This document shows, in pieces, positions 25,004 through 33,556 of a stretch of 64,000 nt of DNA. This stretch comes from Spirochaetales bacterium. GTDB taxonomy: Bacteria; Spirochaetota; Spirochaetia; JABMQR01. A model generated the notes under the pieces. The model saw only the letters and a program-made list of their open reading frames with translations. It was not told the origin of the DNA and ran no database searches. The stretch is from NCBI GenBank assembly GCA_018399255.1, contig JAGYPA010000010.1:1-64000 (forward strand), in the 5' to 3' direction. Numbering within the stretch: the stretch's first letter is position 1; each line of letters opens with the position of its first letter. The translations under genes and the position numbers were made by a program.

Positions 25004-25867
25004 TCAACTCCATCGGCGATTTTCAATTCTGCTTCCCGTAAGATAGAGAAAAAAGGCGGAGAAGCTGATATAGTAGACCACTGCATCCAGGCGCAGGATT
25101 CCCATGGAAAACCGCTGAAAACGGCTGGTAAGGGAAAACCAGGAAATACTCTTGCTTATCAGCCCATAGAGGCTTTCCTGAGCGGCTGCATAGACAATAA
25201 TAACCCCGATAAGCAGGACCACTCCGGCGGCAGCTGTAATTCTCCAATCCTCTGCCTTGCGCTGAAAGAGCGCAAGGCCCGCAATCAGCAGAATAAGAAT
25301 GAAGATCGCCCCTGACAGCGGTGACATCGGGACAAACGATCTGATATAATCGATAATCCAGCTTGCCAGAAGTGCGCTGAAGGTAAGAATGGCCGCCGAA
25401 GTCTGGCTCTCCGCCACTTCCGAGATATAGGTTCCGATAGCGATAAAAGCACTTCCCAAAAAGAAAAACCCGATATACGTTCCCCAGATCTGGGCCCAGT
25501 CCATTCTTCCGTGAAAGCTCAGAAGCAGCGGGAACAGCATAGTAATGATCAAGGTTATTAAAAATACGGTAACAGCGGCAAAAAACTTTCCCAGCACAAT
25601 GCCCTGGATGCTGACCGGAGAGGAGAGGAGAAGGATGTCAGTCTTCTGCCGCTTTTCCTCGGTAAAAAGCCGCATGGTAAGGATAGGAACAACCAGCAGG
25701 AAGATGAGAATCAGGCTGCCGAGCACGCTCGAGTAGTCACTGCTTCCGCTGAAAAGATTCTGGAGGGTAAAAAAGAGCCCCGCAATAAGCAGAAAAGCCC
25801 CCATAAAGATGTACCCGCCGGGAGTCAGGAAATAGGTTTTGAGTTCTTTTTTGTATACTGCTCTCAT
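25004..25867 (-). CDS. ABC-2 type permease (GldF-like)
   Basis: 287 residues with six predicted helices and the ABC-2 permease start KKELKTYFLTPGGYIFMGAFLLIAG. The EEKRQKTDILLLSSPVS segment is the usual cytosolic coupling region. It overlaps the ATPase gene by 4 bp and is followed after 6 bp by the GldG-like gene, the standard order of this cluster. It makes the membrane channel of the complex. The substrate cannot be read from the sequence. Confidence 0.88.
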   Translation of the reverse strand: MRAVYKKELKTYFLTPGGYIFMGAFLLIAGLFFTLQNLFSGSSDYSSVLGSLILIFLLVVPILTMRLFTEEKRQKTDILLLSSPVSIQGIVLGKFFAAVTVFLITLIITMLFPLLLSFHGRMDWAQIWGTYIGFFFLGSAFIAIGTYISEVAESQTSAAILTFSALLASWIIDYIRSFVPMSPLSGAIFILILLIAGLALFQRKAEDWRITAAAGVVLLIGVIIVYAAAQESLYGLISKSISWFSLTSRFQRFSMGILRLDAVVYYISFSAFFLYLTGSRIENRRWS

Positions 25868-26808
25868 AATTCCACCTCGCTTCGCGTCAGGTCCAGAAAG
25901 ATCTCCTCCAGACTCATATCAATCGGCCGCATCATGAGCAGCGGGGTTCCAGCCTCTGCAAATGCGTTAAAAACATCCCTGCGGATATCTCTGTCGTCAT
26001 CTGCATTAAAGTAGACATTAACGGTATCATGCTCTTCTCCTGCCTCGATTTTATAATCGATGATGCCGGTGAGCTTACTGACGGTACTCTCCGCCTGCTC
26101 ACGAGCTGCAGCAGCGGTTATGAAGAGCCGGTTGCCCCCGAATAGATGGCGGGAGAGATCCTCCGGCCGGTCCGAGGCAATTATTTTCCCTTTTGAGATG
26201 ATCATCACCCGCTGACAGACGGCCTGCACTTCGGAAAGAATATGCGAGCTGAGAACAACGGTATGCTTTTTCCCGAGATCAGCTATCAGGTTCCGTATTC
26301 CAATAATCTGCCCCGGATCCAGACCGACTGTCGGTTCATCCAGAATCAGGATATCCGGATCCCCGATCATAGCCTGGGCCAGTCCTACCCGCTGTCGATA
26401 GCCCTTGCTCAAATTCCGGATCAGGCGTCTGGATACATGGGTAATCCCGACCTTCTCCATAATCCGTTCAATTTTCATTTTCCGCTGGTCACGGGATACC
26501 CCTTTCAGGTCACAGACGGTTGAAAGATACTCCCTTGGCGTCATCTCCACATAGAGCGGAGGGTTTTCCGGCAGATACCCGATCATCTTCTTGACTGCCG
26601 AGGGATCTTCGAGTATATCAATCCCGTTAATTTTCGCCCTCCCGGCAGAGGCTGAGATACATCCGGTCAATATATTCATAACTGTAGATTTTCCCGCCCC
26701 ATTGGGACCGAGAAACCCGATAACCTCTCCCTCCTCGATCGTAAAGGAGATATCATCCACGGCCAATGTACGACCGTACCTTTTCGTGAGCTGCTCTACT
26801 TCAATCAT
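25864..26808 (-). CDS. ABC transporter ATPase (GldA-like)
   Basis: 314 residues. Walker A GPNGAGKST is at residues 34-42, the signature is LSKGYRQRVGLAQAM, Walker B ILILDEPTVGLDP, and the H-loop LSSHILSE. After about residue 220 comes the extra C-terminal regulatory domain common to GldA and other ABC-2 ATPases. It drives the permease encoded next (4-bp overlap). It heads the operon ATPase-permease-GldG-DUF4340. A promoter at 26929-26958 overlaps a dyad in the gap shared with hprK. Confidence 0.9.
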   Translation of the reverse strand: MIEVEQLTKRYGRTLAVDDISFTIEEGEVIGFLGPNGAGKSTVMNILTGCISASAGRAKINGIDILEDPSAVKKMIGYLPENPPLYVEMTPREYLSTVCDLKGVSRDQRKMKIERIMEKVGITHVSRRLIRNLSKGYRQRVGLAQAMIGDPDILILDEPTVGLDPGQIIGIRNLIADLGKKHTVVLSSHILSEVQAVCQRVMIISKGKIIASDRPEDLSRHLFGGNRLFITAAAAREQAESTVSKLTGIIDYKIEAGEEHDTVNVYFNADDDRDIRRDVFNAFAEAGTPLLMMRPIDMSLEEIFLDLTRSEVEL

Positions 26809-26928
26809 TTTCGCATACTCCGGTTCTTCTGTTCTGCGATGCTGCAGTTCTGCAATTCTGCAGATGTAAGAATTTTATGTTATGTGCGAGGGCAGCAAAA
26901 AAACCGCCTCACCTTCAAGTCTCTAACG

Positions 26929-26958
26929 ATGATACACGCGGTCTTCCGGATCTGTCAA
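26929..26958 (-). promoter_or_regulatory. promoter of the Gld-like ABC operon
   Basis: Minus strand: TTGACA (26958-26953), 18 bp, TATCAT (26934-26929). The start would be near 26922, about 110 nt before the ATPase ATG. The leader (26809-26922) holds repeated TTCTGC/CTGCAG motifs around 26830-26862 and no clear riboswitch. Confidence 0.6.
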
Positions 26959-26985
26959 TGATGTACATTGATTTACACCGGATCT
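26946..26985. promoter_or_regulatory. dyad TCAATG-N5-CATTGA flanked by direct repeats
   Basis: The perfect dyad at 26955-26971 overlaps the -35 box of the ABC operon. CCGGATCT occurs on both sides (26946-26953 and 26978-26985). The arrangement suggests one or two regulators acting on the ABC operon, with hprK about 100 bp away on the other strand. Confidence 0.5.
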
Positions 26986-27049
26986 ATCCAATAAAGATGC
27001 TTCTCCCTGAGATGCCGGTAAACACCGTGAGCAAACTGCTTAACAAATA

Positions 27050-27079
27050 TTTACACATAACGATTACCTGTGATATAAT
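27050..27079 (+). promoter_or_regulatory. hprK promoter
   Basis: TTTACA (27050-27055), 18 bp, TATAAT (27074-27079). A start near 27086 leaves a leader of about 10 nt containing AAGGCGG before ATG 27097, so this one keeps a ribosome site. Confidence 0.6.
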
Positions 27080-27096
27080 GAAAGAAAAGGCGGCTT

Positions 27097-28077
27097 ATGA
27101 AAGAATTTACTGTTCTCGATCTTCTGGATCTCGATCTCAAAGAAAAGAACACCCTTGAACTCAAGTGCATTGGCGGGAGACCGGGGCTTTCGCGGGTTAT
27201 TACCACCTCCAAAATCAACCGTCCAGGACTGACTCTCAGCGGATTTATTCAGGAATTCGCCTACGACAGCATTCAGGTTTTCGGAAAAGGGGAGCAGGCT
27301 TACCTCAAGACTCTTGAAGCCAAAAAATCGTTTAACACCATAGAAAAGATGTTCTCATTCGCTATTCCTACCTGCGTTTTCTGCGAAGGCGGTGCTCCCG
27401 GTGAAGAATTTATTGCCATTGCAGAAAAGTCCGGCTGTCCGATTCTCACGACTGGACTTCAGTCGGGAGATTTTTCCCTGCGGATCTACCAGGTCCTGAG
27501 CGACATATTTGCCCCCCAGACGACCATTCACGGCGTTCTGGTGGAAGTCTTCGGAGTCGGCGTCCTTATTACCGGAGACAGCGGAGTCGGGAAAAGCGAA
27601 ACGGCCCTCGAACTCATCGAACGGGGGCATCGGCTGATAAGCGATGATACCGTCAAGCTGAGAAGCGTTACCGGCAACATTCTGATCGGTGAAGGGGAAA
27701 ACGAATTCCTTGCCCATCACATGGAAATACGCGGACTGGGAATCATCAATATCACCCACCTTTTCGGTGTCAGCGCAATCCGCGATAAAAAGCAGGTTCA
27801 GCTCTTCGTGCAGTTGGAGGAGTGGGACTCAAACAAGAATTACGACCGCGTCGGCGAAGATCTTACAACAAACATTCTCGACGTCACCATACCGAAACTT
27901 GAAATCCCTGTTAAGCCGGGAAGAAATGTCCCGATCATTATAGAGACAGCGGCCATGAATGAGCGGCTGAAAAAACTCGGGTATTATTCTGCCAAAGAAT
28001 TCAATCAGAATGTGCTCAAATGGCTGGAAAGTGAATCTGCCAGGAATCTCTACTACAACAACGAGGATACCTTTTAG
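27097..28077 (+). CDS. hprK: HPr kinase/phosphorylase
   Basis: 326 residues. The C-terminal catalytic domain has the P-loop GDSGVGKS (residues 160-167), His145 in IHGVLVEV, and the family signature MEIRGLGIINI (209-219). The N-terminal 130 residues form the usual regulatory domain. It phosphorylates Ser46 of HPr and reverses this with phosphate, linking sugar status to regulation. The HPr gene follows after 3 bp. No enzyme I or sugar permease is in the window, which fits spirochaetes that keep HprK/HPr mainly for regulation. Confidence 0.95.
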   Translation: MKEFTVLDLLDLDLKEKNTLELKCIGGRPGLSRVITTSKINRPGLTLSGFIQEFAYDSIQVFGKGEQAYLKTLEAKKSFNTIEKMFSFAIPTCVFCEGGAPGEEFIAIAEKSGCPILTTGLQSGDFSLRIYQVLSDIFAPQTTIHGVLVEVFGVGVLITGDSGVGKSETALELIERGHRLISDDTVKLRSVTGNILIGEGENEFLAHHMEIRGLGIINITHLFGVSAIRDKKQVQLFVQLEEWDSNKNYDRVGEDLTTNILDVTIPKLEIPVKPGRNVPIIIETAAMNERLKKLGYYSAKEFNQNVLKWLESESARNLYYNNEDTF

Positions 28078-28080
28078 TCC

Positions 28081-28344
28081 ATGATCGAGAAACAAGTAAC
28101 CGTCAAAAACAGGGCCGGAATACATGCAAGACCGGCAGCCCTGATAGTAAAAACAGCGAACAGCTTTACGTCGAATTTATATATAGAACGTGACACCATG
28201 CGAATTAACGGAAAATCCATCATGGGCATCATAACCCTTGGTGCGAGTTACAAAACAGAACTTAAAATCATAGCAGAAGGAGCAGATGAAGAGCTTGCGG
28301 CAGAAGCGATCGAGCAGCTCTTCCTGAATCGATTCGAGGAATAG
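28081..28344 (+). CDS. ptsH: HPr phosphocarrier protein
   Basis: 87 residues with both regulatory sites in place: His15 in GIHARPA and Ser46 in NGKSIMGI. It is the substrate of the HprK encoded 3 bp upstream. In a complete phosphotransferase system enzyme I phosphorylates His15; here the linked partner is only the Ser46 kinase. The C-terminus ends in an acidic LFLNRFEE, the normal length. lexA starts 26 bp later. Confidence 0.95.
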   Translation: MIEKQVTVKNRAGIHARPAALIVKTANSFTSNLYIERDTMRINGKSIMGIITLGASYKTELKIIAEGADEELAAEAIEQLFLNRFEE

Positions 28345-28370
28345 CACCGGCTGGTGCAGGACATGTTCAA

Positions 28371-28979
28371 ATGAAAGAACTTACACGCAGACAGCGAGAG
28401 GTAGTGGAATTTATTAGAGATTTCATACTGGATCATTCGTATCCCCCCACTATCCGTGAAATAGCATCTCACTTCTCTGTTTCGGTCAAAGCGGCATTTG
28501 ATCATGTTAAAGCTCTCGAAAAAAAGCATATTCTGAAAAGCGATCTGAATCGTTCCCGTTCTCTGGAGATTCTCTCCCGGGAATTCAATCCAGTCCAGGA
28601 ATCCATCTCAATCCCCCTCTTAGGCAATGTTGCCGCCGGTGTTCCGCTGCTGACCGAAGAAAATTTTGACGGAACGCTCTCCATATCATCAGATATGCTG
28701 GGCAGCGGAGAATTCTTTGCATTAAAAGTCAAAGGCGACAGTATGATCAATGCCGGTATATTTGACGGAGATTTTGCTGTTATCCGTAAAACCGGAACTG
28801 CCGACGACGGCGATATTGTTGTGGCCTGGGTCAATGAAGAGGCTGTCACCCTGAAACGACTCTTTGTCGAGAAAAACCGGGTCCGCCTGCAGGCCGAAAA
28901 TGATGCCTACCCTCCCATTTACACCCAGGATGTGAGAATTGTCGGAACCCTTCAGCTTGTAATCCGGGACTATTCATAG
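28371..28979 (+). CDS. lexA: LexA repressor
   Basis: 202 residues. The N-terminal winged helix (residues 1-65) includes the recognition segment PTIREIASHFSVSVKAAFDHVKAL; it differs from the E. coli type, so the operator cannot be predicted. Autocleavage would occur between Ala89 and Gly90 (NVAAGVP) with Ser124 (KGDSMI) and Lys162 (VTLKRL) as the catalytic pair. It controls the DNA-damage response. Gene order hprK-ptsH-lexA-holA is tight, with holA 1 bp downstream. I saw no repeated palindrome in front of uvrC that would define a LexA box. Confidence 0.94.
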   Translation: MKELTRRQREVVEFIRDFILDHSYPPTIREIASHFSVSVKAAFDHVKALEKKHILKSDLNRSRSLEILSREFNPVQESISIPLLGNVAAGVPLLTEENFDGTLSISSDMLGSGEFFALKVKGDSMINAGIFDGDFAVIRKTGTADDGDIVVAWVNEEAVTLKRLFVEKNRVRLQAENDAYPPIYTQDVRIVGTLQLVIRDYS

Positions 28980-28980
28980 C

Positions 28981-30069
28981 ATGTTTCCTGTCTATCTGCT
29001 GCTTGGCCCTGAGACCGGGGAAAAATCACAGTTTATTAAAACCATCAGGCAGGAGCTGATCAGTTCTCTTGGCAGCACCCCGGAACTGCACCGCTTCTAT
29101 CCCTTCGAGACAGAAAATGGAGAAATACTGCAGGTGCTGAGGAATCACTCACTTTTTGCCTCGCACCAGTTGGTTCTCCTCTCTCAGATTGAAACCCTCA
29201 ACGCTTCTGTAACTGCCATGATTACCTCCTATCTGGAAAAACCTTCATCCGCCAGCACCCTCATTCTGATATCCTCGGAAACCAAGGTTCCCCGTAAGTT
29301 TGACAGCCTCATCCCAAAGGAGGCAAAAAAGGTTTTCTGGGAAATGTTTGAAAACAAGAAGCAGGAATGGCTCATCAGTTATTTTCGTAAGCAGCAGCTG
29401 GATATTACCGATGAGGCAGTTGTACTGATCCTTGAGCTGGTGGAAAACAATACCGCTGATCTCCGGATAACCTGCAGCCAGTTTGCTTCCTACTTTCTCA
29501 GTCGTCCCGAATCTGAAACAGAGAACCAGGGCAGAAGAACGCTGCCCGAGATAACCGAAGCGGAAGTTGAGCAGTTCATCTATCACAGCAGAAAGGAAAA
29601 TGTGTTTTCTCTTTTTGCCGCCGTTACAGAGGGCAGCCTGAAGCGCAGTCTCGAAATATACAGAACCCTCCTCTATTCAGGTGAGGGTGAGCCGGTCCCC
29701 CTTTTTGCCGGACTGCTCTGGCAATTCAGGAGACTCTTTTCTTTTTCGTCACTTCTCGACGAAGGAGCCTCCGAATCCGAAGCCTTTTCCGGGGCTTCAG
29801 TGATGGGGAAATCTGCCAGAATATTCGGCAGGAATAATCAGGGCATCTACCGCAGCGGAGCCAACCTCTATTCACTTCGGGAAATCGGCCTGATAATTGC
29901 TGCAATAGGCAATTACGATGCGGCCGTCAGAGAATATGGAACCGTAATGCAGTCTATTCTGATCGAAAAGTTCCTCTATTTCTGCATAGTTAACAAGGGA
30001 AGAAAAATACGGCCTGCAGCCGATTTTTTCACCTCATACCGTACAAATTCCCTTACCCTTCTTCCCTGA
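28981..30069 (+). CDS. holA: DNA polymerase III delta subunit
   Basis: 362 residues with the HolA start FPVYLLLGPETGEKSQFIKTIRQEL, a degenerate P-loop region typical of delta, and AAA+ domains I-II followed by the helical collar domain III (AAVREYGTVMQSILIEKFLYFC). Delta opens the beta clamp in the clamp loader. It starts 1 bp after the lexA stop with no ribosome site of its own, so translation is coupled. The length is slightly above the usual 330-345. Confidence 0.85.
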   Translation: MFPVYLLLGPETGEKSQFIKTIRQELISSLGSTPELHRFYPFETENGEILQVLRNHSLFASHQLVLLSQIETLNASVTAMITSYLEKPSSASTLILISSETKVPRKFDSLIPKEAKKVFWEMFENKKQEWLISYFRKQQLDITDEAVVLILELVENNTADLRITCSQFASYFLSRPESETENQGRRTLPEITEAEVEQFIYHSRKENVFSLFAAVTEGSLKRSLEIYRTLLYSGEGEPVPLFAGLLWQFRRLFSFSSLLDEGASESEAFSGASVMGKSARIFGRNNQGIYRSGANLYSLREIGLIIAAIGNYDAAVREYGTVMQSILIEKFLYFCIVNKGRKIRPAADFFTSYRTNSLTLLP

Positions 30070-30070
30070 C

Positions 30071-30110
30071 GGCAGGCGGAGCAGGCGGCAAGCGGAGCAG
30101 GCGGCAGGCG
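30071..30110. repeat. 16-bp tandem repeat, 2.5 copies, after holA
   Basis: GGCAGGCGGAGCAGGC (30071-30086), GGCAAGCGGAGCAGGC (30087-30102), GGCAGGCG (30103-30110). It fills most of the 57-bp gap between the convergent holA and uvrC genes. Confidence 0.7.
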
Positions 30111-30126
30111 ATCGAAAAAGAAGCCC

Positions 30127-31905
30127 CTACAGGCGCAGCTGCCTCAGCAGCATACGCACAGAGTCAATCGGGATGGAACATCTCCGGGAAATCTCCTCTG
30201 CCGATGATGCGGCAATTGCCTCAAGAGATCCAAAGGATTCCATAAGTTTTCTGCTTCGCGCCGGGCCAATGCCGGGAACCGATTCCAGAAGGGAGAATCC
30301 GGTATCTTCAGCTCGAAGCTGCTTATTGAAACCCGTCGCAAACCGGTGCGTCTCATCCCGCACTGCCTGCAGAACCTTGAGCCCCTCAGACCTGTCCGAA
30401 AGTCGAAGCGGCTTATCACGATCGCTGAAATGGATCTCCTCAAATTCCTTAGCCAAACCGATTACCGGAATCTTTTCCAAACCCAGCGAATCGAGAATCT
30501 CCCGGGCCGCATGTACCTGCCCCTTTCCGCCGTCGATAAGGATCAGGTCCGGCTCTTCGCTCTTCTCGTTGACTATTCTCGTATATCTCCGCGCTACAGC
30601 TTCCCGTATTGCCTCATAATCATCGATCCGCCCCTCCAGCGTCTTGATATGAAATCTGCGGTAATTCTTCTTATCGGGAACGCCATTGTAAAAGGATACA
30701 AGAGACGCAACCGGGTACTTTCCACTCAGCTGAGCAATATCAAACCCCTCGATCCGACGGGGCAGTCTGGTGAGCCCCAGCTCTCCCTTCAGGTCTTCGA
30801 GCCCGCCAAGGTTTTCCCGCTTCTTCAGGCGCTTATCGACGTCCATCATCGCGTTTTCCAGAGCCATCTTCAGAATTCGGTAATGCTTGCCCTCCATGGG
30901 CTTTACAGCCTGCATCGAAGCCGAAAGCTCCCGGTTGAAATACCCTTGAAGAAGCGCGGTATCAACATCGTGTGAAACATAGAGAAAATCGGGCACATCC
31001 TCTGATTCCCGATAGTACTGCAGGGCAAAATCTGCCAGTGCATCGGTTTCATCCCCGAAGGTTTCAGCTCGGAAAAGATCCCGGCCGATAAGCTTGCCTT
31101 CCCGCATCTGAAAGACCGAAATTGTACAGATGTGCTCCCTCATGGCACAGGCTGCGTAATCACGCTTTTCCAGATTAAAATCTTCCACCTGCTGACTGAC
31201 CTGAACCGACTCCAGTGCAGCCAGCGTATCCCTGACCTCTGCCGCATGCTCAAACTGAAGCTCCCGGGCAGCCTGCCGCATCTCCTCATTCAGCTGCTTT
31301 TCAAGCTCCCGGGTATCTCCTGAAAGCATTTTCTTCACTTTCTCGACCAGAACCTGGTATTCTTCACGGGTAATCTTCCCCGCACAGGGAGCACTGCAGC
31401 GCCCGATATGATAATAAAGACAAGGGGAATACCGCTTACGCAGCGGCCCCCGGCATTTGCGCAGGGGAATAAGCTTTTCAATAAGCTCAAGATAGAGGTC
31501 GAGCTTACTCACATCGGCAAACGGACCAAAATACTGGGAACCATCCTGAATAATCCGGCGGGTCTTGAATATCCTGGGAAAATCTTCATGGGTTATACGG
31601 ATTACCGGATACGACTTACCGTCCTTCAGGTTGATATTATAACGAGGGTTCCATTTCTTTATGAGATTGTTTTCGAGAATCAGGGCTTCGTAATCGTTAC
31701 CGGTTACAATATATTCAATGTGCCCGATTTTCTTTACCAGAATCTGCGTCTTGAGATCCCGGCCGCTGGTGAAGTAGGAAAGCACCCGTTTTCTCAGGTC
31801 CTTGGCCTTGCCGATATAGATTATTTCCCCCTCACTGTCTCTCATCAGGTAAACACCAGGATTGTGGGGAAACGCAAAGACTGCTGCCTTGAGCTCTGTA
31901 TTCAT
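30127..31905 (-). CDS. uvrC: excinuclease ABC subunit C
   Basis: 592 residues from MNTELKAAVF (ATG 31903-31905); an in-frame codon 13 residues earlier lacks support. GIY-YIG nuclease domain at about 10-95 (PGVYLMRDSEGEIIYIGKAK), a Cys cluster YSPCLYYHIGRCSAPCAG at about 150-165, UVR motif region near 200, RNase H-like second nuclease (IEGFDIAQLSGKYPVAS, LILIDGGKGQ) and C-terminal HhH pair (VPGIGPARSRKLMESFGS). It makes both incisions in nucleotide excision repair. No ribosome site precedes the start, and a weak promoter (TTGTTA-18-TATCTT) ends 9 nt before it, so it may be leaderless. Confidence 0.95.
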   Translation of the reverse strand: MNTELKAAVFAFPHNPGVYLMRDSEGEIIYIGKAKDLRKRVLSYFTSGRDLKTQILVKKIGHIEYIVTGNDYEALILENNLIKKWNPRYNINLKDGKSYPVIRITHEDFPRIFKTRRIIQDGSQYFGPFADVSKLDLYLELIEKLIPLRKCRGPLRKRYSPCLYYHIGRCSAPCAGKITREEYQVLVEKVKKMLSGDTRELEKQLNEEMRQAARELQFEHAAEVRDTLAALESVQVSQQVEDFNLEKRDYAACAMREHICTISVFQMREGKLIGRDLFRAETFGDETDALADFALQYYRESEDVPDFLYVSHDVDTALLQGYFNRELSASMQAVKPMEGKHYRILKMALENAMMDVDKRLKKRENLGGLEDLKGELGLTRLPRRIEGFDIAQLSGKYPVASLVSFYNGVPDKKNYRRFHIKTLEGRIDDYEAIREAVARRYTRIVNEKSEEPDLILIDGGKGQVHAAREILDSLGLEKIPVIGLAKEFEEIHFSDRDKPLRLSDRSEGLKVLQAVRDETHRFATGFNKQLRAEDTGFSLLESVPGIGPARSRKLMESFGSLEAIAASSAEEISRRCSIPIDSVRMLLRQLRL

Positions 31906-32013
31906 GATGAATACAAGATACAACCAAAAACGCTGCAATAACAACTATTTCTCCTGATACGAAGCAGAGTTTCTTTACATAAAATCAATGCAGCTATACA
32001 ATCCCATCACAAT

Positions 32014-33345
32014 ATGACGTACCGCAGCGAAAAAAACACACGACAGAACCTGTTTTCACCGGCCGCCTCCACAGAAGGGCCGGCAGCTCTTTTCAATCGT
32101 CTTCCAGCAGGAGAACAGCAGTTTATCAAAGACAAAGCCGAAGATTTCCACCTCTCTTTTCAGCAGACTCGAAAGCTGATCGAGGCGGCGGCCGACTTGC
32201 TGCAGTGGGAAGAGACCCCTGTCAGCTCTCTCTGGAATGATTCAGCCGCTGACGGCAGGAAGGGGAAAGACCGCGGTCGGGCAATTCTGGCCGATCTTGA
32301 AAGGCAAATAGGAGAGATGAGAAGCAATCCGATTTCCTACGAAGGCTTCTCCGGGCAAAAATGGAAGCATCCTGCCTACGAGTATGTAGTGAAAAATTCC
32401 GAAAGTGCGACAATCCTTGGAACCTGCCCTGTTGCCGGTGAAAAAACCCGATGCTGCAATCTGCAGACTCTTGATGCGGTTGAACAGTGTGGATACGGCT
32501 GCAGCTACTGCTCGATTCAATCCTTTTATGAAAGTCAGAAAATTTTTTTTCATGGGAATCTGGCCCGAAAACTCATGGACATTGAAAGAACCCTGGATCC
32601 TGATACTTTGTATCATATAGGCACGGGACAATCCTCCGATTCGCTGATGTGGGGTAACCGCAATGGGCTCCTCTCCGACCTCTTCGCTTTTGCCCGGAAT
32701 AATCCCAATGTAATTCTTGAACTGAAGACCAAGTCAGCGGTCACTGCCTGGGTCAATGAGCTCGAGATACCCTCCAATGTTATTGCCACCTGGTCGCTCA
32801 ATGCTCCGACAATCATCCGCCATGAAGAACATGGTACAGCCGATCTTGAAGCGCGCCTCTCTGCCGCGGAGAAACTGGCGGCTGCAGGGGTTCTTGTCGG
32901 ATTTCACTTTCATCCGATTGTACATTTTTCCGGCTGGGAGCATGAATATACAGCGATTGTCAAAGAACTTGAGCGCCGCTTCACCCCGGAGATGACGGCA
33001 ATGATTTCTCTGGGCACGCTCACTTTTATCAAGCCGGTTTTAAAAAAGCTTCGCGCATCAGGGCAGAGCAGTAAAGTTCTTCAGATACCGATGGCAGATT
33101 CTGCCGGAAAATATACGTATCCGGAAGAAACAAAGGCCCTCATGTTTTCCCATGTGTTCGAATCGTTCAGCCCGGAGTGGAGGCAGTCGGTATTTTTTTA
33201 TCTGTGCATGGAGCCCCATACCCTTTGGCATAGGGTGCTTGGCAGAAGTTATCCCGACAATGCTGCTTTTGAAGCCTCCATGAAAAGCGCCTATATGGAT
33301 AAAGTTATTCTTGCGCGAGAATTAAAAAGGAAATATAATAGGTAA
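32014..33345 (+). CDS. SPL-like radical SAM protein
   Basis: 443 residues. The radical SAM motif is C159-GYG-C163-SY-C166, and the surrounding sequence (LDAVEQCGYGCSYCSIQSFY, later FHFHPIVHFSGWEHEY) is that of spore photoproduct lyase-like proteins. True SPL is about 340 residues; this one has an extra N-terminal region of about 100. Spirochaetes do not sporulate, so photolesion repair of spore DNA is not expected; another DNA- or RNA-directed radical reaction is possible. It is divergent from uvrC with a 108-bp gap. No good ribosome site is seen before the ATG. Confidence 0.78.
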   Translation: MTYRSEKNTRQNLFSPAASTEGPAALFNRLPAGEQQFIKDKAEDFHLSFQQTRKLIEAAADLLQWEETPVSSLWNDSAADGRKGKDRGRAILADLERQIGEMRSNPISYEGFSGQKWKHPAYEYVVKNSESATILGTCPVAGEKTRCCNLQTLDAVEQCGYGCSYCSIQSFYESQKIFFHGNLARKLMDIERTLDPDTLYHIGTGQSSDSLMWGNRNGLLSDLFAFARNNPNVILELKTKSAVTAWVNELEIPSNVIATWSLNAPTIIRHEEHGTADLEARLSAAEKLAAAGVLVGFHFHPIVHFSGWEHEYTAIVKELERRFTPEMTAMISLGTLTFIKPVLKKLRASGQSSKVLQIPMADSAGKYTYPEETKALMFSHVFESFSPEWRQSVFFYLCMEPHTLWHRVLGRSYPDNAAFEASMKSAYMDKVILARELKRKYNR

Positions 33346-33429
33346 GTGCATATAAGTTGGAAAATTATTTTCATGCAAATTGATTCCGGCTGCTGAATGT
33401 CTATTCCTGATTTCAGGGATTTCAGTCAG

Positions 33430-33458
33430 TTGACCGTTTGTCCAGTAAGCAGAATTAT
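33430..33458 (+). promoter_or_regulatory. promoter candidate for the E2-like acyltransferase gene
   Basis: TTGACC (33430-33435), 17 bp, AATTAT (33453-33458). The leader would be about 90 nt and ends in AGAAGG before ATG 33557. The rest of the 211-bp gap has a 5-bp hairpin (GACAG/CTGTC, 33477-33492) and nothing else. Confidence 0.45.
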
Positions 33459-33556
33459 GGGATGCCAGAACCCTGCGACAGCGCAGCCTGTCAAATAAAA
33501 GTAAAAAACAGCAGGTCTGCCTGGTTTCTCAAGCTGCCGAATTATAGAAGGTACCA

